A stretch of DNA of 64,000 bases from Gnetum montanum (GCA_015680685.1 MNCI01004660.1:295785-359784), one strand, 5' to 3'; shown: positions 45,480 through 58,123, numbered from the stretch's first letter. Made by a program: numbers and translations. Notes: generated from the letters alone by a model not told the origin.

Positions 45480-46300
45480 CATTGATCCATCCATGAAGCC
45501 AAGGAGGCAACCACAATAGCAGTTGAACCTAAAGTTGAAGCAAATTGTTAAGGATAAGATTGAGCAACTCCTAAAGGTAGGGTTCATCTACCCCATTGAA
45601 AATAGCAAGTTGGTTAGTCCACTCATCGTACTACCAAAAATAGGTGGCAAATGGTGGGTTTGTAACAACTTCAAGCTATTAAACATGGCAACATTCAAAG
45701 ATCATTTTGTGTTGCCATTTGTTAATTAGATGTTGGACATTATATTTGGGCATTACTATTATAGTTTTTTGGATAGTTATAGTAGTTGTAATGAAATCCA
45801 AATTACATCATAAGATTAGGCCAAAATAACATTCACAAGTTCTTGGGGGACCTTTTCATATTGCAAGATGCCTTTTGGTTTGTGCAATGCTCTTGTCACT
45901 TTCCAACACCTAGTCTTAAGTATCTTTCATTAGCAAATAGGTAGTAGAGTGGCAGTCTTCATGGATGACTTCTCAACTTATGGCGCTATATTAAGGCAAG
46001 CCTTGGACCACCTTGAGCAAGTACTAATGTAGAAAAAAATTTGTGGCTCAATTGGAAAAGAGCCATATCAGGGTCCAAGAGGACATTATATTGCAGCATC
46101 AAATTTCATAGGAAGGGATCGAGGTAGACTTTGAAAAGATAAGAATCATCTAAGGAATCACCCATCAACTAGAAACTGTCAAAGATGTTTGGTCATTCCT
46201 TGGACACAATGGTTACTACTGGTGATTCATAGAGAATTTCTTTAAGATTGAGAAACTATTGGTTGAGTGAACAAAGAAAGATGCTCCTTTCATTTGGGCC
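45480..46300 (+). pseudogene. Reverse transcriptase of the large Gypsy element
   Basis: Open from 45523: KDKIEQLLKVGFIYPIENSK and VSPLIVLPKIGGKWWVCNNF, the start of the Gypsy reverse transcriptase domain. Then FSYCKMPFGLCNALVTFQ and VAVFMDDFSTYG, with the catalytic pair as FMDD instead of the more common Y-x-DD. Stops lie between the blocks. Confidence 0.85.
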
Positions 46301-47760
46301 AATGAATGTGAAAGTGCATTCTAGAGCTTTAAGTAGAAGCTTATAGAGACTTCAATTTTGCAAGCACTTGATTGGTCTAGACCATACCATATCATGATAG
46401 ATGTATCTAACTATGCCTTGGGAGCCATGCTTACCTAGTTGGATAATAACAAATGTCCATATTACATCAACAACACAAATCAAAGCATTGTAGGTGCACA
46501 ACTATATTACACAACCATAGAGAAAGAACTGATGGTGGTGGTGTATGCTTTAGAAAATTTTAAGTATTATGTGCTTATATATAAAGTGTTTATGCACATT
46601 GATCATAGTTCCATCCACTTTGATGAGTCATGGATTGGCCATGTTGATGAGGCCTCATCAACTAGGCCCTATCAATTGGGCCTCATCAACTAGGCCCCAT
46701 CAATGCATCATTTCATGCGTTGACTTGGCCCCATTGATGTAGGATTTATTCTTGCCTATAAATACATGCAAACCCACCATGTTTAGGAATAATTTAGTTA
46801 GAGTTGTAGCAAAGCTCTTGTAGTTATTTTATTCAAAAGTTAGAATATTTTCCTAAGTGCCCACAGCAGGAGTCATTGAGTATACGGATCTTTATTCAAG
46901 CACTGTTGTACTTGAGCACGACAATGTGTGCGAAAATAAAGAAAAACTTATTAATAAACCTTGCAGCATTCTATATAGTTTAAATATCTCACTCATGCAT
47001 TTAATACTTTTTGTTATTTATTCAATGTTTTTCATTGATTAAGATAATTAAGTAATTAAGTGAGGTAAGCTAAATAGTAATTAAGTAAACACATAAGTAT
47101 GACTACTTTGAGCATGCATATGACGTTTGGTAATCCTAGTGATGATAAATGCTTGGTAATCCCAATAGCAATTAACACTTGGTAATCCTAGAAATGCTTA
47201 ATGCTTAGTAACCTAGCAATGTTATACATGTTCAGGATGTGTACAACACGTAAGACTAGATACTTATGTTAGAACTCATTGTACAGTGGTTAGCCCATTA
47301 GATTAAAGTAGGTATTAACATACTTTATTCACTATTTTGTTTATTTCAAGTACCAAAACAATAAAACATAAAATGAAAAAAGTCATGTGCCTCAATTGCA
47401 CTTAAACCATACCCTTAAGCTTCACAAGTGTATTTGGGAAGATAATGAATGTCCTTAATGTAAAAGTTTACTTCCTAGAGAACTAGTGCATTGGAAACTA
47501 TAGAGTCCATGGAATTTGACCAGATCATGCATGAATACTTTATGATTCATATGGTTGGGTGTAGAGGTACCTTCACCACTCACCACACCTCCTCATGAAT
47601 AAGCCAATGGTAAGCCCCCATGTCATACAGTTGCTGGTGATCTTATAGGAATTTGATCTTACACTGGCAGACTGAAAGGGGATTGAGAATGTGGTCACCA
47701 ATCACTTATCTTGGTTATGATGGGATAATACAGAGGTGGAGAGCTTAGTCTTTGACCAAT
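46300..47760 (+). pseudogene. RNase H region, split by solo LTR
   Basis: Reads DAPFIWANECESAF, YHIMIDVSNYALGAMLT, YYTTIEKELMVVVYALENF and HIDHSSIH, the standard order for Gypsy RNase H. It is cut by a solo LTR at 46621 and resumes at 47586 with HLLMNKPMVSPHVIQLL and EFDLTLAD, then KGIENVVTNHLSW. The frame across the insertion restores exactly once one copy of the 5-bp duplication is removed. Confidence 0.8.
46621..47585 (+). mobile_element. Solo LTR of the same Gypsy family
   Basis: 965 bp starting TGATGAGTCATGG and ending CACCACTCACCA. It has the family's TATA (CTATAAATAC, 46756-46765), the CGGATCTTTATTCAAGCACT block and GGTAATCC repeats. CACTT (46616-46620) and CACCT (47586-47590) are the target duplication with one change. 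No internal sequence accompanies it, so it was left by LTR-LTR recombination. Confidence 0.85.
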
Positions 47761-47799
47761 TTCTCAATGAACTTCTCTTTGCCATTGCAATAAATGAAC

Positions 47800-49060
47800 A
47801 AATGCCTATAGAACCAAAATGGTATGATGACATGCTCACTTATCTTCTCACTTAGGAGATGCCACAAGATGTAGATCATAGGAAGAAACAATAGGTTTCT
47901 TCATCGAGCTAAGCACTTCATGGAAATCAATGAAAACCTTTACAAGGAGTCTATTGATGGCCTAGTTTGCTGGTGTCTACTTAATTTAGATCAATTGTGT
48001 GTTCTTTAGGATGCTCATGAAGGCCCGGATTGTGGCCACTATGCTAGGAAATGTATAGTCATAAAAATCTTGATGGAAGAATACTATTGGTCCACAATCT
48101 TTAGGGACACCCACCAATTTATTTGATCCTATGAATGCTGTCAATGAGATGGTGGGATGACCACATGAATGGAGAATCCTCAACAATGGATTCAATCACT
48201 AGAACCTTTTGACATATGGGGCATAGATTTCATGGGTCCCATCACACCCATGTCCAGTAGGAAGGTGTATATAATCATGGCTATTGACTACTATATTAAA
48301 TGGATAGAAGCAGTAGCCATCATTGAGTGAAAATCATCCATTACTTCTCAATTTGTATAAGAAAATTTTGTGAATAGGTTTGGGGTGCCACATGAACTGC
48401 TTGCTAACAATGGAACCCATTTTACAAGTGCCACTTTTTGAAAACTCATGTAATTCTTGGAGGTGAATATAAATTAATAACATCCTATCACCCCAAGTTA
48501 ACGGTTAAGTAGAGGTGACTAATAGGAAGATTACAAAGATTCTAATAAATATAGGAAATACTAGAGCACAAAATTCAATAATGCCCTTTGGGCCTACTTC
48601 TCAACATAGAAACTCCCTATTGTCTACGCTCCTTATGAGTTACTGTATGGAAAACTTCCAACACTACTAATTCAATTCGAGCTTTGTGCATCCTTAAGAG
48701 CCTATGATCTAGGTCTTGACCTAAGTCTAGCACAAAAAGAAAGATCGATCAACCTTAATGTGCTAAATGAAAATCAATTGGTAGCACTATCTTTAAATGA
48801 AGTGCAAAAGGCATTAAACAAAGCAACATCATGATCTTAGAATATGAAAAGTAAAATTTCAACTAAGAGATAAGGTTCTCTACTAGAATTCCACACATCT
48901 ACGTCAAAAAATCAAGTTTCAAACATTGTGGGAGGAACCTTATATAATTGATGTAATATTTCCTTATGGGGACATCATCATATACAAGCCTAAATGCCCA
49001 AACAAAAAGTAGTTGGTCAACATCCAACAAATAAAGCCTTTACATGAGCCAAAGTAAGCG
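47800..49060 (+). pseudogene. Integrase of the large Gypsy element
   Basis: Blocks in several frames: KWYDDMLTYLLT at the start, then EPFDIWGIDFMGPITPMSS and KVYIIMAIDYYIKWIEAVA (first catalytic Asp in GIDFMGP). FVNRFGVPHELLANNGTHF follows; the second catalytic Asp (usually DNG) is Asn here. A YGKLPTLLIQFEL block and a C-terminal part near 48860-49030 follow. Many stops. The domain order puts it after reverse transcriptase and RNase H, as in Ty3/Gypsy. Confidence 0.8.
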
Positions 49061-49099
49061 AAAGCAACAAATACCTCAATGGATGGACAACCACACTTA

Positions 49100-51150
49100 A
49101 TGTTTTAGATCTCCTCCTTCCAACTTAGTTGTGGGGGAGATGGTCATATGTGCTAATCATATACATGGCTTAGTTTTTCTATTTTTTATTTTACACATTT
49201 TTGTCTTTGTAACTTGTTTATTTTATACCTTTTTTATTTTCAAACTTTTCCTTATTTTACACCATTTTTTGTTTTACACCATCATTAGTACATTTAAATA
49301 TTTCTTGAATATTTTATACTTTCTTATATATTCTACTTTATTTTAGTGTGATTTTCTAATTTTTTGTTAATAAACGTGCTTTTTTCCAATAGGACATAAT
49401 GGTGTTTTAGCTATTACTAATGGTGGTTTGTGCTTACTATTTTGTTTGCTAATGTCTAGTTTCTATTTCTAAATTTTTGTACCGATGGCTAAGTCATGGT
49501 TTCTTTTTCATGAAACAAGCAATGAGTCCATGACATCGATCCATGCATGAACTGTATGGTTTTTCTTGTTTTGAAAGTTTGAAGGCCCCTTTCATTAAAT
49601 AAAATTTTAATAAATTTTTGGCCTTGGTAGTTTCTAGAATTGGGAAGGATTCAAAAGTTTGCACAAGGCATGAGTGTTTTCATAGACTTCTTACCTTTCC
49701 ATGTTGACCAATAATAGGAAGTTAAATAAAGTCTTTGCATGGTGTGGTTCTCATCCAAAAAGAAAAAAATGAAAAAAAAAATAAAAGTAAAAATAAAAAA
49801 TAAAATCAAAAGAAAAAGACATGATGAGAATTCAAAGCACACCTCTTAGACAAATAAACAAGCTACAAGTAGTGATTATGGGACTAAAAAGACATGTTAC
49901 CCATGCTTGAAGATCCCCCCTAAGTCCATCTTTTACTTTTTGCTTCTCTTTTCTTCTCTTTATGGAATGGTGGTTGTTCTGTGGGAGAACTTTGTATCTT
50001 GAGAGGGTGGATCAGTCTTGAAGTGGTGATGCAAAGTCACTAAACATGGTTAGTTTTGATTTGGATTAAGGATGGATCTTCTCAAGTCATTTAAACAAAA
50101 AATCCACAAGGGACTTCTTATGACCTTAATTTGGAATTCCATTCCACCCTTTCTATCATCCATCTATGCTCACCAAAACTCACCTCACTGTCAATGTCCA
50201 TGTTCTTGATTCAGTGCCTTTGTCTAATGTGCTTGAATTCTTTGGTAGAATCTTCCATGTTTTGGTCCTTAACTTCCATCAACCATCAATCCACTATGGG
50301 GCCCATGAGCTCCTTAGGTTGAGGTTATGTAAGGGCAAACAAGATGTGTGCCTACTATGGGGAGGACTTACTTGCATATCTCTTGGTTAGGTTCATTAAG
50401 CACCTTATCCTTAGGCATTTTTACAAGTAGAATATTTTGTACATTTATCTTCTACATCAAATCATATGCTCCTTTATATATTTTGTTAGATACATAGATT
50501 CTCCATCAAAATTTTCAATTTTTGAGCTTTCAAAGATCCTCTTTGATGATTTCATGATATTCTTGGCTTTTCTAAGACTCCATGGACTCCAAGTTCATTA
50601 AAAAATTTCTTGTATTTTTCAAGATATTTAAGTTTAAAAATTTTGTCTATAGGCTTTGTATATGGGGCCTCATCAATGAAGCCGATGTGTATACAAGGCC
50701 TTGTATACGTGGCTTCGTTAGTGTAGTAGAAAAATAGTATAAATATGTGCAACCACCCTTTGAAATTTTCACATTTTCTCACAAATACTAAGAAGGTTTT
50801 TCAAATTTTCAAAGCCTAGAATCTTCTAGAGCTCATAACTTGCTAATCGTTTATCCAAATCACTCTATGCTTTGACCCTACAGCTACTGGAGGTAAGCTC
50901 TTAGTCATGGGGCCACAAATGTGACATTTTTGACTAGAAATTTTTTTGAATTTTTTTTTCATTTTTTCTAACTCATATAAAGGTTTAACTTAGAAATCAA
51001 CATTTAAACACCAAATTATAGAGTTAAACTCTTTCAACAAGATTTAATGATAATTATAATGAAAATTAATTAATAAAATAATAATAAATATTAATATGCC
51101 ATTGTCCAACCTTAGCCATGTGTAACTAACTGATGAGATAAGGTACTCAA
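49100..51150 (+). other. T-rich noncoding part after integrase
   Basis: Repeats of TTTTACACC/TTTTATTTTACAC type from about 49180 to 49320 match the region after the truncated pol of the 25-32 kb element. A poly-A and AT tract lies near 49765-49805. No reading frame is recognised. Confidence 0.55.
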
Positions 51151-51179
51151 AATATTCAAAGTTACACGTTATATCTACT

Positions 51180-54110
51180 AATCCATGGATGTGTTGTGAC
51201 TACAGATGACACTAAAAGGGAAGAACACACTGGAAGGAGGATCATCTCAACCAAGGGAGAAATGGCCATGAATGGGAAGGGGCTAAAAACAATCCCAAGA
51301 AGAATCACTTGCAACCCATGCCACATGTCCTCTTAGGGAAGAGGCTGAGGTGGAATCTATTCTTCAAATTCTAGAACTAACAATAGTAATAGAACATTCC
51401 CACCAAGATGAGGCACTAGCTTAGCAAGAAAATCTTAAGGTGACCTTGATAGAAGCCTACATGAATAAAATTAGGTAAAGTGAGGTGCAAAAAATAGTGC
51501 TTTAGAGGTTAAAACTTTGGCCCATTCTTAGAGAAAGCACCTAAAGAAGTACAAGACCAACTGAAGGCCCATTCTTCCATGTGGCTAGTTGTCACTTCCA
51601 CTAAGGAGTGGTACATGGGAGAAACATTCTTATTCTAGAACAATAGGCAAGCTAGTTCAATAGTCAAAATCAAGGACATCTCAGTGTCCTACTAAGTGTA
51701 GGCTATTGTTGAAGTGCTTAGGTTGGTAGAAAAAAGGAAAAATATTATTGAGATTCCAATGTAGGCGGACCCCAACATCAAGAAGGAATGGATGTGATAG
51801 TGCTATGGTTTCAATGACAAGGAGTTTGGCACACTTGCATTAGTAGAAAGGATCCACTACAAGATTACAACCTTTCACTTAAACCCCATGGTGAGGGCTA
51901 GAAAAATCATTGCCTTTTCTACCTATGCATGTGCCACTTTGAATGGGAGATTCCCTATGAACCTTCCATAGCTGATCTATCTGGAGATGGAGAAGTTATT
52001 TAAAAAAAATAAACATGGAATTAAGGCACTCCCCTTTCCATGCCTCATTAAAAAAAAATTTTGGAATAGAGGAATAGTCCATTATGCAAATGATGATGTT
52101 GGGAATGCTTTAACTACTAACTAGGTGCAGAGGATGAAAGATAAGATGCTTGTAATGACCATTTAAGAAGAGGATCAACATGCATAACCTCCACCTACCA
52201 CTCAAACAACTATGCTAGACATCACTCTAATAGCCTAATGATTATGCAAATACCAAGAATGGCTCTTAAGTGAACAAGAGCAACAAGTAGGCATGAGTGA
52301 TGGGGACACATCTATGTACTAGCAAATGATGAGTCTTCTAAATGAGGTGGCCTGAATAGTTAGCCTAATCGAGGGAGGTTGATCTATTTTCTAAATCTAA
52401 CAAATACAGTTGTCTACAAGGTTAAATCCTAACACTAAAGAGGTTACGGTATCTCTCGTAAAATAGCAACCACTCCCAAAAATCTATGGGAATGCCACAA
52501 CCTTCTTGGTGTGCTTGAAGAAAGGTGAGGGATCAATAATATTGGTGATGTAACACCAAGGGTAGAAAATAGTAGCAAAGGTGCTTACTAATAGAATTAA
52601 TAAAATAGTCAATGCACTTGCAACATCTATACTAGATGTCACTACACTCAATGATGTGTAGAAGTCTACAGGAATCATAAGCAGCAAATTAAGCACCACA
52701 TAGCATGAATAACTACTGGATCATTTGGTGGGAACTAGGCAGTTGCTTCCAGATATCTTTAATCTTCTGGATAGTGTTATTGCAATCCAGCTAGAGCTGC
52801 TAGAGGTAAGTAGCAAAAACATCATCTTGGAAGGGTAACTTAAAATAGCCAAGAAGTGAAATGAACACTTGGCTACTAAAGTTCCTAAATTAAAATCCCA
52901 AATTGCTAACCCTACATTTCTCAACTTGGCATTGAAAAAATATGAAGCTCTTGAATAGCTTCATTTTAGACTAAAAAGGGTTAAGGGTGTGATGTAGACA
53001 ATGGTGTTCTACCGATCCTTGGTGGAGGCTACATAGCATAAAATTTAGAACTCCTTAGATTTGACTTGCTAGGAGAATGTACAAATAACCATAGAGAATC
53101 ATCACCTACAAAATGTAGATGAGCACAAGTAACAATTGATCAACTTTATTCATCAACAACAGGAGCAACTAGCCAGAGCAAACACAAAGCTAAGGAGATT
53201 GACAGCTAAAAATAGAAACCTTTCTATGGAGGAGGTTTGTGCCCTTTTCCATAAGACTATAATAGAGGTAGCCATCTAGAGATTAGACGCTTTCAAATTT
53301 GAAAGATTCAAGGATCATTATAGAGATTAGGCTGGCCTATAGAAAGAAGTTAATGAAAAGCACATCTAGTTGATAAAGGAAAAAGTAAACAAAACCCTCT
53401 AGCAACTTTGGCAGGGAAGAGAATTGTGATAGCCTATCATTGATGGGATAGATGCCTATAATAAGGTAGAAATATGCATTAAGTAGTTGCATATTGAGAA
53501 GATGATAGAATAGATAGAGCTTTCTAATCTCAGATATGTAAATCTGGCTATGTTGATTGTCGAATGATTGTGATTAGAAGTAGAGAAGCAAGTGGCTAGC
53601 TTGTACTTGTTGTATGAGGCTAAGTTTAAGAATCACAAGAAAACCAAGCAAAATCTTATGGTGGAAAACATAGAACTTGAGGTTCTCAAAGGAAAATAAA
53701 CTAATTAGAGATCTACTAACAAGAAATTTTCCAAAAAAATGAATGACTACCAGGAGCTGTAGAACATAGTTAAGGTGTTTAATGTCGAATGAAAACAATT
53801 TGCTACTTGGTTTGTTAATGTTAAGAAGTTATTCCTAGTAATGCTCTATCTATGGGATATCCCTGTTCTAGCCCACATTGGCAGTGTTGCATAGATTGTG
53901 AATGATCCCTGGATTAAGGAGGAGAATATGAAGGCATTACTTGATGCTTTTTTCCTTCCACCTAAGGTTTCAATCGAAGTAGGAAAACCATAGCTGCCTT
54001 AGCCACTGCATGTGCCTAAAGCCAGTGAAGGTCCTTCAGAACCTTAGGAACCTCCACCACCTAGGATTGTCTAATCTTCACAACCACCTTCATGCCATCA
54101 AAGGATGTGC
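51180..54110 (+). pseudogene. Extra coding region of the large Gypsy element, unrecognised
   Basis: A stop-riddled but coding-like stretch runs in the plus direction between integrase and the 3' LTR. Readable blocks include KEWYMGETFLF, SSIVKIKDISVSY, AIVEVLRLVEKRKNIIEIP, CYGFNDKEFGTLALVERIHY and FHLNPMVRARKIIAFSTYA, all in one frame (51595-51970). Later come EEVCALFHKTIIEVAI, FKFERFKDHYRD, LLYEAKFKNHKKTKQNLMVE and a Pro-rich end (53990-54100). Charged heptad-like parts suggest coiled coil. Most stops are TAG/TAA where Gln would fit. I do not recognise the family; some plant Gypsy lineages carry an extra or envelope-like open frame in this position. Confidence 0.5.
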
Positions 54111-54310
54111 TATATAATTTTGAGTAGTCATGTCATGGTGTTCAATTTTGTGTCATGAAAATCACAAGTTTTGTAATTTTGTTAATTTGTACACTCGGGC
54201 ACTTAGTTTTGTCAAGTCAATTTGTTATGTCAAGAGTCAGTCAATAATCCCATACCTTTCCAATTTTGTAAAGAATCTTGAGGACAAGTTTTTATTTAGT
54301 CATGGAGATA

Positions 54311-55248
54311 TGATGAATCATTGTTGTGTCACATTGATGGGCCCCCATTGATGGGGCCTTGTTGATGTAGCCTCATCTATGTGGTGTTGCCCCATTGACA
54401 AGGCTATGTTGATGTAGCGTTTGCTATGTCTATGGGGCCCCATAGATGTAGCTCTTGAATAAAGTCTATAAATACATGATCATTAGCCATGTTTATAGAG
54501 GTTTGATGATAGTTGTAGTAGAGATCTTGTAGTTTTTCTATTTGAGAGTTAGAATATTTCTTTGAGTGTATGTAGTAGGAGTTAGAAAGTGTACGGATCT
54601 TAATTCAAGCACTATTGCACTTGAACACACTAGTGTGAATGGCAATAAAGATGAGCCTTTTGATTAAACCTTGTATCATTTGGATTAGATTAATAATTTA
54701 TTTATGCATTTATTATTTTCATTAATTATGCAATCAATTAAGCTAAGTTAGACTTCAAGTGATTAGTTAATTAATTAAGCTAAATAGATTAAACACAAGT
54801 ACAACTACTTCGAATGTAAACACGTATTTTCTTGGTAATCTTAGCAGCATTATTGCTTAGTTTGCCCAATAGCGTAGTGCTTAGTAACCCCAGTAGTGGA
54901 TACATGGGTTCAAGATATGCATGAAAAGTGGGACTAGATGCTTATGTTAGAACTAGTTAGAGATTAGTTAAATTAAATTAGTTATTAAATTATTTCATTT
55001 CTCTATTTTAAGAACTATGAGCATAATACATAAAATAATAAAAATCATATGTCTCGATTACACTTAACCATACCTTTGTGCATCACAAGTGTAATTACAA
55101 AGACAACAAGTGACTATTAGGGAAAATTTTACTTCCTAAAAGACTAGTGTGTCAGAAGACACAGAGTCTATAGAATTTGACTAGATTTCACATGAATGCT
55201 TTGTGATTCATATGGTTGGGCGTAGGGAGTACCCTTCACCACTCATCA
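54311..55248 (+). repeat. 3' LTR of the large Gypsy element
   Basis: 938 bp, preceded by GAGGACAAGTTTTTATTTAG as polypurine-type sequence. TATA box CTATAAATAC at 54476-54485. It matches the 5' LTR throughout with scattered differences. Confidence 0.85.
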
Positions 55249-55253
55249 CAAAT

Positions 55254-56070
55254 TGTGTTCTTATTTCAACACTTCTTGATTTCTTTTCTTCTTTTATACT
55301 ATACCTTTTTATCTCTACCATGTGGTATTAATATTATTTTCTTTAGAATGACACATATCTTTAGGTGAAATCTATGTAAGCTCTTTTATCAGGATTTGAA
55401 TTAATGCTTTCTCCTTATGGCTTCAAACTATTGCAACTCCTTTCTTAATGTATACTTCATCAAGTTGGAAAATAGTGTAGAATAATATCCTCTACCACAT
55501 ATCAAAAGGTTGAAATTTTACTTTAATTACCAGTCTTCTAATTTCATTGTTTAATATATTGATAATTTATTTTCATTTTAATCCTCTTGATTAACACCTC
55601 TTTTTGTTAACTTAATAATTTTCTTCTTTCTTTATTGGAGCATGCATGTCAATATAAATGATCATATTATTTTTTATGAAATGACACCACCATTTTATCC
55701 TTTGATGCATTGTTGAAAAGGAAAATTTTTACGATGGGATTTTGCATAAGTATTTATTAGTTCTATTGTACTTGTTAATATGACTTATGGATCATTTTCT
55801 TATTCTCTTCATTCAACTTATCCTTCTTTGTCTCTATTATGATTCTTAAGCCTTATATTTCTCGTATCTTTTTCTCAAGTATGGGTACTTAATTTTGCAC
55901 AAATTATTGTACTTTTATTGATCCTTTTACTTTTTAATTTTAGTAACTAGGATCTCATGATCTTTAACTCCTTTTATTATTTTACCAAGCTACCATCTAA
56001 AAGTTTAATTTTATGCCTATGTGGTAGCTCTAATATACTAGAATTTATATATTACATTCCTAAAAGTTAT
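55254..56070. other. AT-rich spacer
   Basis: Sequence between the large Gypsy element and the next LTR. I see T-rich text without a reading frame or repeat structure. Confidence 0.5.
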
Positions 56071-56913
56071 TGTTGTCGATTATTGATGGATGTAAGAAGA
56101 TTCAAAAATATTTTTTAGTTTGGTGATTTTTGGTAGCTAGATCTATCAAACGATGTGGGCACCTCAACTAAGAAAATTGATTTTTTTCTGATTTTTCAAT
56201 TGCCATATCTTTGCAATCTAGATCAATTTTGGGCTAATCTTAAGTTTTTTGAAAATCTTGTTCAGAAATCTATGATGTTGTAAAATTTTAGATCAATTGG
56301 ATTTTATTTGATTGTTCAAATTGGGCTTGAAAAAGGGGTCTCAAATAGAACTATTTAGCGTCCAAAATAGAAATTGTTGATTTACAAGATAAATATCTCT
56401 AATATCTAAGAGAGGTATGAAGTGAATGAATATTGATATAAAGATCTTTCAACAATCTACAAATTTTGATTTAATTTGAGTTTATTTGGTGGTTAAAATT
56501 TGTAATGTAATAGTGGAATTGAATGTAATTGTTCAACTTGGATTAGTAAATTGGTAAATAAGATAAATTGAGAATGGGTGAACTTATAATGGGATAAATT
56601 GTAAAACTATGAATGGGCTTATAGATGATAAATAGCATGTGGGATTATGGATTATATTGTGGAATTACTTTACATACAAACATGATTTGCTCATATATTT
56701 ATAGCCAAATGATGGGTCCATAATAGAATATGATACAAGTCCATTTTATAAAAAATTGGGTTGGAAATTGAAGAGACATGGGAGATTGGAGCCATTCTTT
56801 AATTACATCCTCCCATCAATATTTTAATAAAAGTAATAATATAATTTCCTATCTTTTCTTAGGTGACATAAATAATTCAAATATAAATTTCATGGCTTTG
56901 ATTCCTATTTACA
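56071..56913 (-). repeat. LTR of minus-strand Copia, left copy
   Basis: Matches 61999-62989 over its length. On the minus strand it starts TGTAAATAGGAATCAAAGCC. Its other end is diverged (TGTTGTCGAT on the plus strand, versus TGTAAATA in the right copy). Confidence 0.7.
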
Positions 56914-57390
56914 CATTAAAACAAAACTATTTTGGCTTCACTTGATCTTTGTCTTCTCTTAAGATTTGAGCTTTGACTATGTGCTTTTACTATATTTCCA
57001 TATGTAGATATAACATTATATTACCTTAAAATTAGGCATGTTAAATTTGTTTCTTGGTCTTGCTTCTAAATTGCAACATGGACATTTAGAATGATTGGAG
57101 TAACAGTTTCCAAAGTGGATACTAAAACCACTAGGCTCTCCTTTAGGATGCACTTTGGAGTTATTATAGCTTGTATTTGAATGTAACCAATGCTTGATTG
57201 TTTTGGAAACTTTCTTAATGTCTTTAATTATTGTTCTCCTTGGTTGAACTTCTATTTGTTGATTTTCAGCTTAAGTAGTTATTTCTTGTTTTGAATCATC
57301 TTTTTCCTCTTTTGATTGCTTTGGTAAGGTGGTTGAAGCTTCTTTACCTTTGATTGAATTTGATGTGTTAGAACCAAAAATAATTGAAAA
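56914..57390 (-). pseudogene. Internal 3' part of minus-strand Copia
   Basis: Upstream of the LTR on the minus strand. One frame reads HFGNCYSNHSKCPCCNLEA, closely matched at 63046-63249 by YFGNSYYAHSKCSYCNIET. The Cys/His spacing is reminiscent of a gag-type zinc finger, but I cannot assign it firmly. It is followed by purine-rich AAGAGAAGACAAAGATCAAG before the LTR. Confidence 0.45.
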
Positions 57391-57398
57391 ATAACTAG

Positions 57399-57905
57399 CT
57401 TAGTTATATATTTATAATATATATCTATAAATTGACCCAGAGAATCTTATTTGTTTACAAGTAAAAAGTTCTTTGAGTAAAAAATTTCACGACTTCTGGA
57501 CGAAGAACAAGATTTAAAAACCCAAATTTTCACGCCTTCTGGACGAAGAACAAGAGTTTTGTACCTTATTTTTCCCAAGGATGGATTTTCTGAAAAAAGA
57601 AATGTCCATCAATTAGTGTATGCTCTCACCCTCGGCTGAATTAGTTGTTTTTGATATATAATGCAAATTTGGCTGAAAGTGAGAGCATACACTAATTGAT
57701 GGAATTTTTTTTTTCAGAAAACCCATCCTTAGGAAAAATAAGGTACAGAACTCTTGTTCTTCATCCAGAAGGTATGAAAATTTGGGTTTTTTAAATCTTG
57801 TTCTTTGTCCAGAAGTCGTGAAATTTTTTACTCAAAGAACTTTTTACAGACAAATAAGATTCTCTCGGCCAATTTATAGATATATATTATAAATATATAA
57901 CTAAG
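57399..57905. repeat. Long near-perfect hairpin (fold-back element)
   Basis: Arms of about 230 bp (57399-57629 and 57679-57905) are reverse complements of each other with a small number of mismatches; the loop is about 49 bp. The outer ends are CTTAGTTATATATTTATAAT and its complement. Each arm contains two copies of a CTTCTGGACGAAGAACAAGA-type unit. No protein is encoded. It could be a fold-back transposon (MITE-like) or an inverted-repeat small-RNA locus. A target duplication is not obvious. Confidence 0.85.
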
Positions 57906-58123
57906 GTAGTGATCGCCAGTCGTCTATTGCAATGATGATTTAAACATAATAAATGAAAATATTATAAGAACATGGAATGCTTTATTGAATGATTATAAAC
58001 ATGTTGTGCAGTGCAGCAACTGCTATCATCATCATCTCTCGAGAGAGAAGGAGAAGACAAATGGGAAAGGATGATGACACTACATTCTCTTTTACATGAA
58101 TCTATGAATACCCTTCAACTCAT

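Larger units (their letters stand above)
40970..55248 (+). mobile_element. Large Ty3/Gypsy retrotransposon, 14.3 kb
   Basis: LTRs at 40970-41908 and 54311-55248 begin TGAT(A/G)AATCAT and end CACTCATCA. CAAAT at 40965-40969 and 55249-55253 is a perfect 5-bp target duplication. Internal order: primer-binding site, gag, protease, reverse transcriptase, RNase H, integrase, then about 5 kb of further sequence with an extra degraded coding stretch. A related solo LTR is inserted at 46621-47585. All frames carry many stops, mostly TAG/TAA at Gln positions. Confidence 0.9.
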
